In this document: in pieces, positions 15,647-25,900 of the stretch | Layout: every line of letters begins with the position of its first letter | Position numbering within the stretch: position 1 is the stretch's first letter | From: Salisaeta longa DSM 21114 | GTDB lineage: Bacteria > Bacteroidota > Rhodothermia > Rhodothermales > Salinibacteraceae | NCBI RefSeq assembly: GCF_000419585.1 | Contig: NZ_ATTH01000001.1 | Span: 2,953,001 to 3,017,000, forward strand | Direction of reading: 5' to 3' | DNA: 64,000 nt | The notes under the pieces: model-generated | Told to the model about the DNA's origin: nothing | Database searches by the model: none | The model's input: the letters and a program-made list of their open reading frames with translations, nothing else | Translations under genes and position numbers: made by a program

Positions 15647-18121
15647 ATGATTGAGATACTTGCGCACAGCATTGAGGCGTGGTTCCTGGCCTGCGGCGCG
15701 GCCGCTGCGGGGTTGGCCCTGCAACACCAAGAAGCGCCAACGAAGCCGTCGGGCGAACCGCCGGCCGATCTCCTGGCGCACGTCACCGACCTGCTATCGG
15801 TGTACAGCGCAGACGGCACCTGTCGCTACACGGCGCCCTCCATCCGGTCGGTCTTAGGCTACGCGCCGGAAGACGTGATTGGCACCAACACGCTGCGGCT
15901 CGTGCACCCCGACGACCACGAGCGCGTGCGCGAGGGTCAGCAGGCCGCCCTCAAAGGAGAAAACGTGCAACTGGAAGTGCGCGTGCGCCATGCCGATGGG
16001 CGCTACCGGTGGATTGAGCTGCGCGGCCGGCTGCGCGAGACGGAAGTGTCCGATGGCCCCGAGCTGGTGGTCACCGGACGAGACGTTACGCAGCGACGCG
16101 AACAGGAAGAAGCCCTGGAGCGCAGCAAAGCCCGGTGGCAACGGCTCGTCGAAAATCACATGGCGCCCATCCTCATCACGGTGCAGGGCACCATCCGCTA
16201 CATCAACGACAGCGGCGCGCGCTACTTTGGGGCCGAAGCGCCCGAAGAGCTGATCGGCCGGTCGGTACTGTCGTTCGTCGATCGGCCCACCGCCAACGTG
16301 CTCGCGCAGCGCGTCCAAAAGATTCAGGCGGGGCAGCCCACCGCGCCGTACGAGCACGCTTTGCATGCGCTCGATGGCACCACCCGGCGCGTCTCCTCCT
16401 ACTCGGTGCCCATCCAGTACGAAGGCGAGCGCGCCGCGCAAACCGTGGTGCGCGACGTGACCGACTGGCGCCGCACGCAAGCCAACCTGCGCTATCGCAT
16501 TCACCTGGAGCATCTCGTCGTGGACCTTTCCACGCGGCTCATCAAGACGCCCGCCGAGGCGACCGACGCGCTCGTGGAGGAGGCGCTGGGGCGCGTGGGT
16601 CCCGTGGTGGGCGCCGATCGTGCCTATGTCTTTCAGCTTGATGCGGCCCACGAGCGCATGTCGAACACCCACGAGTGGGTGGCCGAGGGCGTCTCGCCCG
16701 AAAAAGAAAACCTGCAAGACCTTCCGTTCGATGCCTTGCCGTGGTGGATTGAGCGGCTACAAACGCTGGAGCCCATCCACCTCACGTCGCTAGAGAGCCT
16801 GCCGCCCGAAGCCGAAGCCACCCGCGAGGTGCTCCAGGCCCAGTCCATTCAGTCGCTTGTGGTGGTGCCCATGACGAGCGGCGGCGCACTGACCGGGTTT
16901 GTGGGCTTCGATGCGGTACAGCGCCAGCGGACGTGGACCGACGACACCATCATGGTGCTGCGCGTGCTGGGCGATATTTTTACCAATGCGCTGGAGCGCA
17001 AACGATCGGAGGAGGTGCTGCGCAAGCGCGAAGCCCGCTATCGTACCGTCGTGGAAAACGTACACGACGTGGTATTTCGCGTGGATGCGCAGGGGCGCTT
17101 CACATTCCTCAACGATGCCTGGCCGCGCACCACCGGATTTACCACGGACGAAGCGCTCCACCAACCGCTGCAGCACTACCTCGACCCGCCCACCGACACG
17201 GCGCCGCCGCTGTTTCCGCAGCGCCCCCGGGCCACCCAGCGCGAGGCCCGCTTGTACACGGCCGAGGGCGACACCCGCTGGGTGCAGTTTGTGCTACAGC
17301 CGGTCCAAACGGGCGAGGGCGCGCCCAGCGAGTACGTGGGAACGCTTCACGACATTACCGGGCGCAAGCAGATGGAAGAGCAAACGCGGGAGGCGCTGGC
17401 CCGCGAGCGCGAACTGAGCCGGTTGCAGTCGAGCCTGGTGAGCATGGTCTCGCACGAATTCCAAACCCCGCTGGCCACCATCCGCAGCTCGGCCGAGATG
17501 ATCGCACAGCACTTTGAGCAGTGGGGCCCCGAAAAGCGCGAGAAATACCTGCGCCGCATCCGCAAGCAGGTCGACCGGATGTCGCGCCTCATGGACGACA
17601 TGATTACCACAAGCCGCCTCGATGCCAAACATGCCGAGCCAAAGTGGGACGCGGTGGCATGGCGGGCTTTTGTGGAGGACCTGATGGACGACCTGTCGCT
17701 GAATTACGCCGCCGTTCGCCGGCTAGAGGTTCAGGGGCCCGCGCAGGACACCATCACCGCCGATTCGGACCTGCTCTACTACATTGCCAGCAACCTGACA
17801 GAAAACGCGCTGAAGTACAGTCCGAACGACACGACGGTGCGCATGGCGCTGCAACAAACCGACGAACGGTTGCGCCTGACGGTTTCAGACAATGGCTACG
17901 GCATTGCTTCAGACGACCAGGAGCACCTCCTGGAGCCGTTCTATCGCGGAAAAAACGTGGAGCAGATCCCGGGATCGGGCCTTGGCCTCACCATTGTGCA
18001 GCGGGCCGTGAATATCTACGGCGGTACGCTGGCCATCGAGGGCACCGAGGCCCACGGAACCACCGTTACGGTGGATCTGCCGTTGGGGCCTGCGCTTTCC
18101 GCTTCCGGCGGCGCCGACTAA
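15647..18121 (+). CDS. Multi-PAS/GAF sensor histidine kinase
   Basis: An 824-residue hybrid of sensory modules and a kinase. After a short hydrophobic N-terminal segment (residues 9-25) come a PAS domain (about 40-155), a second PAS (about 160-285), a GAF domain (about 295-455) and a third PAS (about 465-590). The kinase core has HisKA with VSHEFQTPL (phospho-acceptor His about 603) and HATPase_c with the N box NLTENALKYS, G1 DNGYGIA and G2 GSGLGLTIVQ. No receiver domain is fused and no response regulator gene adjoins it, so the partner is encoded elsewhere. The hydrophobic N-terminus could be a single anchor, making membrane association plausible but weak. The ligand is unknown. Confidence 0.92.
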   Translation: MIEILAHSIEAWFLACGAAAAGLALQHQEAPTKPSGEPPADLLAHVTDLLSVYSADGTCRYTAPSIRSVLGYAPEDVIGTNTLRLVHPDDHERVREGQQAALKGENVQLEVRVRHADGRYRWIELRGRLRETEVSDGPELVVTGRDVTQRREQEEALERSKARWQRLVENHMAPILITVQGTIRYINDSGARYFGAEAPEELIGRSVLSFVDRPTANVLAQRVQKIQAGQPTAPYEHALHALDGTTRRVSSYSVPIQYEGERAAQTVVRDVTDWRRTQANLRYRIHLEHLVVDLSTRLIKTPAEATDALVEEALGRVGPVVGADRAYVFQLDAAHERMSNTHEWVAEGVSPEKENLQDLPFDALPWWIERLQTLEPIHLTSLESLPPEAEATREVLQAQSIQSLVVVPMTSGGALTGFVGFDAVQRQRTWTDDTIMVLRVLGDIFTNALERKRSEEVLRKREARYRTVVENVHDVVFRVDAQGRFTFLNDAWPRTTGFTTDEALHQPLQHYLDPPTDTAPPLFPQRPRATQREARLYTAEGDTRWVQFVLQPVQTGEGAPSEYVGTLHDITGRKQMEEQTREALARERELSRLQSSLVSMVSHEFQTPLATIRSSAEMIAQHFEQWGPEKREKYLRRIRKQVDRMSRLMDDMITTSRLDAKHAEPKWDAVAWRAFVEDLMDDLSLNYAAVRRLEVQGPAQDTITADSDLLYYIASNLTENALKYSPNDTTVRMALQQTDERLRLTVSDNGYGIASDDQEHLLEPFYRGKNVEQIPGSGLGLTIVQRAVNIYGGTLAIEGTEAHGTTVTVDLPLGPALSASGGAD

Positions 18122-18286
18122 CGATTCCGTTATGCGCGCCAGTCGTCACGTTCCAAGGTGTAATTCATCGGGGGCGCACGCGTAAATCACAGATATGGTG
18201 CGTTCTTTCATGAATTGATCTTGCGTTCTACGGGTAACGGTTGATAGGTTAAGGCACGAACCCCTTTTGGAAAGCGTATCGTTTAT

Positions 18287-19798
18287 ATGCTTGCTGTCTT
18301 GGAGGCCGTCATTCCGGCCCTCTACGCCATTTCGATTGGCGTGCTAACCCTATATGGTGGAAATTTGCTGTGGCTGGCGCTGCATCATGCCTGGAACACC
18401 CGCACAACGGATGGGCCGGTGCCGGTGTCTGACGCGCTGCCCACGCCGGATGCCACCTGGCCGGTGGTTACCGTGCAGCTGCCCATCTACAACGAGGCCG
18501 AGGTGGTCAAGCGCCTCATCGATGCCTGTGCGGCACTGGAGTATCCGCGCGACCGGCTGGAGATTCAGGTGCTCGACGACTCGACCGATCACACCAAGCA
18601 GCGGGTGGCCCGGCGCGTGGCCTACTGGCAAGCGAAGGGGCTCGACATTACGCACGTGCACCGCACCGACCGCACCGGCTACAAGGCGGGGGCGCTGGCC
18701 AACGGGCTGCAGGCGGCCCGCGGCTCGCTCATCGCCGTGTTCGATGCCGACTTCCTCCCGCAGGCCACGTTCCTTCGCGAGATGGTGCCGCACTTTGACG
18801 CGCCCGACGTGGGCATGGTGCAGGCCCGGTGGGGCCACATCAACCAAGACGACTCGCTGCTCACCAAGGTGCAGGCCTTTGGCCTCGATACCCACTTCGC
18901 CATCGAGCAGCACGTGCGCGAGCAGTCGGACTGCTTCATGAACTTCAACGGCACGGCCGGCATCTGGCGCAAGGCGTGCATCGAGGACGCCGGCGGCTGG
19001 CAGCACGATACGCTCACCGAAGACCTCGACCTGAGCTACCGGGCACAGCTCAAGGGCTGGCGCTTTAGGTACCGCCCGCGTGTTGAAGTGCCCGCCGAGT
19101 TGCCGGCCGACATCAACGCGCTCCGTACGCAACAATTCCGGTGGACGAAGGGCGCGGTGGAGACGGCCCTGAAGATGGCCGGCCGCCTGTGGTCGTCGGG
19201 CCAGCCGCTGCGCGTTAAGGCGGAAGGCACCATGCACCTCACGGCGCACTTCGCGTTTCCCTTCATCGTGCTGGCGGCCCTTACGCATGCGCCGCTGCTC
19301 TTTCTGAAGAACATTGGCTACGGGCCCGGCGAGCTGTTTTTCGGCATCATGGGCTTTGGCCTTTTCGGGTTTGTGGGGTTCTTTCTTGCGCAACTGTTTG
19401 CCCAGCGCGCGCTCTATCCGGATTGGGTGGAGCGCCTGAAGCTCTTTCCGGTGTTTATGGCGGGCAGCATGGGGCTCGCGCTGAGCAACACGCAGGCCCT
19501 GTGGCAAGCGTTGCGCGGCAAAAAGACGGCGTTCGTCCGTACGCCAAAGTATGGCGATTCGAACACCCGGCGCTGGTGGACGAGCCGCTACGCGATCTCG
19601 GAGCTGCCGCCCATGGTGTGGATTGAAGCAGCCTTTGCGCTCTATTGCACCATGGGACTCGGCGTTACGTTGGGCCTGGGCGAGTGGGCGGCTGTGCCGT
19701 TCCAGGCCCTATTTGCTGCTGGGTTTACAATGATTACCGTCTCCAACATTCAGCAGGTGCGCGCCGTGCAGCAATCCACCGCCCCCGTGCAAGCATAG
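18287..19798 (+). CDS. Membrane glycosyltransferase family 2 (cellulose-synthase-like)
   Basis: A 503-residue processive-type beta-glycosyltransferase. The N-terminal helix (about residues 8-32) is followed by a cytosolic GT2 domain with LPIYNEAEVV, the UDP-sugar binding aspartates LDDS (about 95) and DAD (about 153), the catalytic TED (about 244) and QQFRWTKG (Q/R-xx-RW, about 282). Three or four C-terminal hydrophobic helices would form the export channel. This architecture matches CesA/CslA-like synthases that polymerise and export a polysaccharide; the sugar cannot be inferred. No BcsB- or PilZ-like partner is present. The ATG at 18287 fits the first helix. Confidence 0.88.
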   Translation: MLAVLEAVIPALYAISIGVLTLYGGNLLWLALHHAWNTRTTDGPVPVSDALPTPDATWPVVTVQLPIYNEAEVVKRLIDACAALEYPRDRLEIQVLDDSTDHTKQRVARRVAYWQAKGLDITHVHRTDRTGYKAGALANGLQAARGSLIAVFDADFLPQATFLREMVPHFDAPDVGMVQARWGHINQDDSLLTKVQAFGLDTHFAIEQHVREQSDCFMNFNGTAGIWRKACIEDAGGWQHDTLTEDLDLSYRAQLKGWRFRYRPRVEVPAELPADINALRTQQFRWTKGAVETALKMAGRLWSSGQPLRVKAEGTMHLTAHFAFPFIVLAALTHAPLLFLKNIGYGPGELFFGIMGFGLFGFVGFFLAQLFAQRALYPDWVERLKLFPVFMAGSMGLALSNTQALWQALRGKKTAFVRTPKYGDSNTRRWWTSRYAISELPPMVWIEAAFALYCTMGLGVTLGLGEWAAVPFQALFAAGFTMITVSNIQQVRAVQQSTAPVQA

Positions 19799-19869
19799 CC
19801 CGAACGTTGGGGCGGGTCAGCACGTTATGTAAACTTCCCCGTTTGTTTTTCGGCATCCGCTTGGTGACT

Positions 19870-20832
19870 ATGGCCGTTTCGGATATTCAACAGGTGCTTA
19901 CCCTGCTGCAGCGCGATGCCATTGAGGAGGCCATTGCCCAGTTGCAAGCCAAGGTGGATGAGATGCCGGCGCATCTGACCGCCCACGTGCTGCTTGCGCA
20001 AGCGTACGAGTCGACGAAGCAGTGGCGCCTGGCGCTGCGCGCGTGGGAACAGGCGTACTTCCTGATGCCCACCAGTCCGGTGATCGCCCGCGGACGTCGG
20101 CGCACGCTCGATCAGCTGGGGGATACGCCCATCGAGGAACATCAGCTGCGCAAGGCATCGGTGCGGCATTACGCGCAGCAGGCGGCCGACGACGAATCCG
20201 ACGCCCGCGAGGATCCGCCCACCGACGAGTTCGAAACGGATGCGCCGGAGGGCCCGCCCACCGACGAATTTCAAGCACCCGGGGCGGCCAACGGCACCGC
20301 CGATGCCGACGCCCCGCAGACACTGTACGATGCTCGCCTCGATCCCGCAGATGCACAGGCGGCCGATGATGAAGCGGGTTCGGAGGAACCGGAGGCTGGC
20401 GATAGTGCTGACGATCCACTGAGTGGCCCGGCCGAGGGCGGACTGGAAGACTTGCGTGCCCAGGCCGACGCCGAGGCGCGTCGCACAAGCGAGCCGCAGC
20501 GCACACTTGAAGCGCTGGAGGAGGAGCTCCCCGACGCCCCGCGTTATGATGTGGGCACCGACGACCTGGACCGTCTCATTGAGGAGTTGGAAGCGGCACG
20601 CATCACGCCCAATCCCGACCTGAAGGACCTGCCCGAGCCTGACCTCACCGACACGTCGGACGATCTGGTTTCGGAGACGCTCGCCCGCATTTACGCCGCG
20701 CAGGGGCAGTTTCAGGAGGCGGCGCGCATCTATGTGAAGCTGGCTTCGCAGGAGCCGGGCCGCGCCCGCGAGCACCTGGAGCAGGCGGCTACAATGCGCG
20801 AACGTGCAGAAAATGACGAGGCCGATGCATGA
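19870..20832 (+). CDS. TPR-containing protein with acidic low-complexity linker
   Basis: A 320-residue soluble protein. The N-terminal 90 residues contain two or three tetratricopeptide-like helices (VLTLLQRDAIEEAIAQLQ, HVLLAQAYESTKQWRLAL) and the C-terminus another (SETLARIYAAQGQFQEAARI). Between them is a roughly 150-residue Asp/Glu/Ala/Pro-rich linker with a duplicated PPTDEF element. Such acidic linkers suit a protein soluble at high salt. The gene overlaps anmK by four bases (ATGA), so translation is probably coupled. Role unknown; protein-protein scaffolding is inferred from TPRs. The ATG at 19870 begins directly at the TPR region. Confidence 0.82.
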   Translation: MAVSDIQQVLTLLQRDAIEEAIAQLQAKVDEMPAHLTAHVLLAQAYESTKQWRLALRAWEQAYFLMPTSPVIARGRRRTLDQLGDTPIEEHQLRKASVRHYAQQAADDESDAREDPPTDEFETDAPEGPPTDEFQAPGAANGTADADAPQTLYDARLDPADAQAADDEAGSEEPEAGDSADDPLSGPAEGGLEDLRAQADAEARRTSEPQRTLEALEEELPDAPRYDVGTDDLDRLIEELEAARITPNPDLKDLPEPDLTDTSDDLVSETLARIYAAQGQFQEAARIYVKLASQEPGRAREHLEQAATMRERAENDEADA

Positions 20833-22034
20833 CCGCACCGCCGCCCGAGCGCCTCGTTGTTGGAGTGATGAGTGGCACGTCGCTAGATGGTATTGACGCG
20901 GCGCTTGCCCGCATTGCCGGCACGGGGCGCGCGCTCACCGTCGAGCCGTTGGCGTTTGCGCACACGCCCTACCCTATCGACCTGCAACAGCGCATCCGCG
21001 AACAATCAGCCCCCGAGACGTCTGCGGTGCCCGCCCTTGCGCGCCTCAATGTGCGCCTCGCCCGGGGCTATGCCGAGGCCGTGGACGCGCTCTTGGCCAA
21101 CGCATCCGTTCCACGATCGGCGGTGGATGTTGTGGGATGCCACGGGCAAACGGTGCAGCACGTCCCGGACGCTGCGCCGTGCGCGGGGGTGCCCACGCGG
21201 GCGACGCTGCAACTGGGGGACGGCCCCACGCTAGCCACTCTTCTGGACTGCCCGGTGCTCACCAACTTTCGCACCGCCGACATGGCGCGGGGCGGTCAGG
21301 GTGCACCGCTGGTGCCTTATTTCGACTACGCACGGTTTCAGTCGGAGGACCAGACGCGCCTGCTGCTGAACCTGGGCGGCATTGCCAACCTGACGCTGTT
21401 GCCAGCGGACGGCGCGCTTGGCGACGTGCGCGCCTTCGACACCGGTCCGGCTAACATGGTCATTGACGCACTCGCGGATTGTCTGTTTGACGCGCCCTAC
21501 GACCCCGACGGACAGCACGCGGCCGCCGGTACGCCGAACCACGACGTGCTCGCCGACTGGCTTTCGCATCCTTACTTTGCCGAGCCGCCGCCGAAGTCCA
21601 CCGGCCGCGAAACGTTTGGCGCATCGTTTGTCGAGCGGGTGCGCGCCGACCAGGAGCGCCACGGCCTCTCCGATGCCGACACCCTCGCGACCGCCACGTT
21701 GCTCACGGCCGCCTCGGTGTATCAGGCGTATGCCCGCTTCCTGCGTACCGAACATGCTGCCGACGCCCTCATCGTCTCGGGCGGCGGCGTGCACAACAGC
21801 ACGCTCCTGCAGATGCTGCGCGATGCGTTCTCTCCGATCCCCGTACACACCACGGCGCACTACGGCATCAACCCGGACGCCAAGGAGGCGCTGTGCTTTG
21901 CGGTGCTCGCGCACGAGTGGTGCAACGGCGTGGCGACCAACGTACCCGCCGTTACGGGTGCCGAGGGCCCGGCCCTGCTGGGCAGCCTGAGCCGTCCGCC
22001 GTCTGCCATCACCGCCCCCTGCGACTGCTTATGA
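20829..22034 (+). CDS. anmK: Anhydro-N-acetylmuramic acid kinase
   Basis: A 401-residue sugar kinase of peptidoglycan recycling: it opens and phosphorylates 1,6-anhydro-MurNAc to MurNAc-6-phosphate. Family signatures are the N-terminal GVMSGTSLDGIDAAL phosphate-binding motif, GCHGQTVQH, NFRTADMARGGQGAPLVPYFD, NLGGIANLT, FDTGPANMVID and, near the C-terminus, the VSGGGVHN ATP-binding loop. Length is somewhat over the usual 370. Four-base ATGA overlaps on both sides join it to the TPR gene upstream and the thioesterase gene downstream. No murQ or nagZ is adjacent. Confidence 0.95.
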   Translation: MTAPPPERLVVGVMSGTSLDGIDAALARIAGTGRALTVEPLAFAHTPYPIDLQQRIREQSAPETSAVPALARLNVRLARGYAEAVDALLANASVPRSAVDVVGCHGQTVQHVPDAAPCAGVPTRATLQLGDGPTLATLLDCPVLTNFRTADMARGGQGAPLVPYFDYARFQSEDQTRLLLNLGGIANLTLLPADGALGDVRAFDTGPANMVIDALADCLFDAPYDPDGQHAAAGTPNHDVLADWLSHPYFAEPPPKSTGRETFGASFVERVRADQERHGLSDADTLATATLLTAASVYQAYARFLRTEHAADALIVSGGGVHNSTLLQMLRDAFSPIPVHTTAHYGINPDAKEALCFAVLAHEWCNGVATNVPAVTGAEGPALLGSLSRPPSAITAPCDCL

Positions 22035-22783
22035 CGGATGCCCCTGCCGTTTGGCGCGAATCGTTTCCGGTGTATGCCCACCAGGTGCTGCCGCGCGGCA
22101 CGGCCTCGGTGCTCACGCTGAGCAACATCTTTCAGGAGGCGGCGGGGCACCACGCCGATGCGTTGGGCGTGGCCATGGAGGATCTGATGGCCGCGGGCCG
22201 CGCCTGGGTGATGGCGCGCTTTAAGATCGCCGTCGAGCGCCTTCCGCGTGCCGGCGACGCAGTTGCGGTAGCGACCTGGCCCTCTGGCCTGGACGGCGCG
22301 TACGCCACCCGCGAATTTATCCTGCGCACCCCCACCGGCGACCGCCTGGCGGCGGGATCGAGCGCGTGGCTGGTCATCGACACCGAGCAGCGGCGTCCGG
22401 TGCGCCCGCCGGCGGCCCTGCACGCCCTCACGCCGCCCGACCGCGAGCCGCCCGTGGCGCCGTCGTTTGCCTCCCTTAACGTGCCGTCTGCGCCGCCGCA
22501 CCGCCGGGCGTTCCGGGTGCGCTACCACGACCTCGACCTGAACGACCACGTGAACAACGTGCGCTACGCCGAGTGGGCCGTTGAGACGCTTCCCGTGGCG
22601 CACCTGCGCGGGCATCGGTGCACGGCACTGGAGCTCCACTTTAAGGCGGAAGCGGTGGCCGGGGATGCGGTGGAAGGCCATGCAGCGCCTGCGGAATCTC
22701 AAGCTTTTACGCATGCCATCGTGCGGCCCAGCGACGGGCAGACGCTGGCCCTGGCGCGCACCGCGTGGAGGCCCCTTGCGTAG
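22031..22783 (+). CDS. Acyl-ACP thioesterase (FatA/FatB-like, tandem hotdog)
   Basis: A 250-residue double-hotdog protein resembling bacterial acyl-ACP thioesterases, which release fatty acids from acyl carrier protein. The first half contains LSNIFQEAAGHHADALG and WVMARFKIAVERLPRAGD. The second half begins FRVRYHDLDLNDHVNNVRYAEW, whose Asp-x-Asn-x-His-x-x-Asn pattern is the family's catalytic region in plant and bacterial enzymes. The ATG at 22031 overlaps the anmK stop (ATGA). Why a thioesterase is coupled to anmK is unclear; shared envelope function is only a guess. Confidence 0.87.
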   Translation: MTDAPAVWRESFPVYAHQVLPRGTASVLTLSNIFQEAAGHHADALGVAMEDLMAAGRAWVMARFKIAVERLPRAGDAVAVATWPSGLDGAYATREFILRTPTGDRLAAGSSAWLVIDTEQRRPVRPPAALHALTPPDREPPVAPSFASLNVPSAPPHRRAFRVRYHDLDLNDHVNNVRYAEWAVETLPVAHLRGHRCTALELHFKAEAVAGDAVEGHAAPAESQAFTHAIVRPSDGQTLALARTAWRPLA

Positions 22784-22906
22784 CGCCTGCTGAGCTTCGC
22801 AACGCCTATGTGACGTTTGTAACGCAGCGGGCTCGCACGCTTGCACCCGCTTCCGACAGGCCCTACGTTACTTCATGATCTTCTCTCCAGACGCTTGCTT
22901 GCTGTT

Positions 22907-25900
22907 ATGACTCGTCGTTTGCTTCTCGTTTGTGCGATGCTGCTGGGCACGGTTGGCGCGGCCGCCGCACAAGACGATACGCCGCTCGTCCGTTTTCCGG
23001 CCCTTAGCCCCGATGGCGAATCGGTGGTGGTGTCGTACCAGGGCGATTTGTGGATGGTGCCCGCCACCGGCGGCCGCGCCCAACGCCTCACCGTACACGA
23101 GGCATACGATGCCCACGCCCGCTGGAGCCCCAACGGCAGCCAGATCGCCTTCACCAGCGACCGCTACGGCAACGACGACGTGTTTGTGATGAGCAGCACC
23201 GGCGGCCGCCCCGAGCGCCTCACCTACCACGAGGCCACCGATGCCTTGGGCGGCTGGACGCCCGACGGCGCGCTGCTGTTTTCCACCGACCGGATGTTTG
23301 TGCAGGCCGAGTGGGCCCGCGAGATCCACCGCGTGTCGGCACAAGGCGGCACGCCCCAACGCGTGCTCAACGCGGTGGGCTACATGCCGCGGATGTCGCC
23401 CGACGGCCGCTTTATCGCCATCGCCCGCGGCGCCAACCGAATCACCAAGAAAGGCTACACCGGCCCGGCAAACAAAAACCTCTGGATCTACGACACCCAG
23501 AACGAGACCTACCAGCAGCTCACCACCGAGCCGCATAACGACTACGCCCCGGTGTGGGCGGGGCCGCGCACGCTTCTCTTTATCAGCGAGCGCACCGGCA
23601 CCTACAACGTGCACCGCCTGGCCCTGACCGACGCCGGCGCCGCACAGGGCGCGCCCGAAGCCATCACGACGTTTACCGACACCGGCGTCCGCGCCTTTTC
23701 CGCCAGTGCCGATGGCCAGCGCATCGCCTTTGAGCGCGCGACGAGCGTGTACGTCATGGATGTGGGCGGCGCGCCGGAGCGCCTGAACATCACCGTCCCC
23801 TCCGATTACCGCTACCTGCCCACCACCAAGGAGACCCTGACCAACGGGCTGCGCGACTATGCCGTATCGCCCGATGGCGACCAGGTGGCGTTTGTGGTGC
23901 GCGGCGAGATCTTCGTCAAAGACCTTGACCCCGAGGAATCGCGGGCGGTGCGCCTCACCACGCATGCCTACCGCGACCGCGATGTGACGTGGCTGAGCGA
24001 CTCGACGCTCGCGTTTGTATCCGACCGCGCCGGCGATCAGTACGACGTGTACCGCCTCGCCTCGTCCGATCCCGAAACGACCGATCTGTACGAAGCGCTC
24101 ACCCACCGCGTCACGCGCCTCACCAGCACCCCCGAAGACGAGCGGCTGTTGGCCCTTGCGCCCAACCGCGAGCGTATCGCCTTTCGGCGCGGCTCGTTTA
24201 CGGGCTATGGCGCGGCGCAGCTGCTTACGGCACCGGTTACCGCCGATGGGTTTGGAGAAGAGACCGTGCTGGTGGACAGCTGGTCGGCCCCGGAGCGTGT
24301 GGCGTGGAGCCCCGACAGCAAGTGGCTGGCCTATGCGCGCCCCAACCTCAACTTTAACAACGACATCTTTATCCACGCGGCCGACGGCTCGCGGGCGCCG
24401 GTGAATGTGAGCCAGCACCCGCGCGGCGATTATCAGCCCGTGTGGAGCCCGGACGGCTCGAAGCTCGCGTTCGTCTCGGAGCGCAGCGGCGGCTCGCGCG
24501 ATGTCTGGTTCGCGTGGCTCACCGAAGAGGACTGGGAAAAGACCAAGCGCGATTGGCAGGAGCTCACGGAGGAAAAAACCGAAGGCGACGCTGCCAAGGA
24601 TGCCGCGGACGACACCCCGCCGACGGTCGAAATCGACTTTGAAGGGCTGTACGAACGGATGGTGCGTGTGACGGCGCTGCCTGCCAACGAGAGCAGCCCC
24701 GTCTTTACCAAGGACGGCGATACGATCTACTTCGTCGCCGGGCAGGGCGGCCGCACCGGCGACTACGACACCGATGTCGACTTGTACCGCATTAAGTGGG
24801 ACGGCACCGAGCGGACACGCGTCACCGAGGGCGACCGCTCGCCCCGTGGCGTGCGCCTTGGGCCTGCGGCCGAGCACGTATACTTCGTGCACGGCCGCGG
24901 CCAACTGGCGCGCGTGCCGGCCGGCAAGGATGCGCTGGAGCGCCTGCCCTTCCGCGCCGAGATGACGATCGACCATGCCGCCGAGCGGCAACAGATCTTC
25001 AGCGAAGTGTGGAGCGCGCTCAACCTTGGCTTCTACGATCCCGAGTTTCACGGCGATGATTGGGGCGCGCTCCGCGAACAGTATCGCCCGTGGGCCCTCA
25101 GCGCCTCCACCATGCGCGACTTTGCCGACATGGTAAACCTGATGCTGGGCGAGCTAAACGCCAGCCACATGGGCTACTACGCCGGCGACCGCGCCGAGAC
25201 CGGCGACACCGACACCGGTCTACTGGGCGTGGCGCTGCAGCCGGTGGCCAACGGCGTGCGGGTGGAACGCGTGGTGCCGCGCGGCCCGGCCGATCGTGAG
25301 ATGAGCCGCCTGTATGCGGGCGATGTCATTACGGCCGTGAACGGCCAATCGGTGGCCGAAGTGCCCAACGTGTATGCTCTGCTTGATGGCACCGTGGGCG
25401 AAGAGGTGCTGCTCACCGTGGCGGGCGATGACGGCACGCGCCGCGTGCGCATCCGCCCCACAGCCGACCTCGACGACGAGCTGTACCGCGAGTGGGTGGA
25501 GGAACGTCAGCGCTTGGTTGAAGAGTATTCCAACGGGCGCCTCGGCTACATTCACATTGAAGGGATGAACTGGGTGAGCTTTGAGCGCTTCGAGCGGGAG
25601 CTCTATGCCAACGCCCACAACAAAGAAGGGCTCATCATCGACGTGCGCTACAACGGCGGCGGCTGGACGACAGACTACCTGATGACGGTGCTGAATGTGC
25701 GCCGCCACGCGTACACCGTGCCGCGTGGGGCCACGCAGAACCTGGACGCCAACCACACCAACTTCCGCGCGCACTATCCCTTTGGCGAGCGGCTGCCGTT
25801 TGCGGCATGGACGAAGCCCACGGCGGCGCTGGCGAACAACAACAGCTACTCGAACGCCGAGATCTTCTCGCACGCCTTCAAGAACCTGAACCACGGCCCG

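Noticed and set aside
22868-25051. A 727-codon open frame on the minus strand inside the tricorn-like gene
   Set aside because: Composition-driven shadow (Gly/His/Arg/Val rich, no domain); the + strand protein has propeller, PDZ and S41 signatures.
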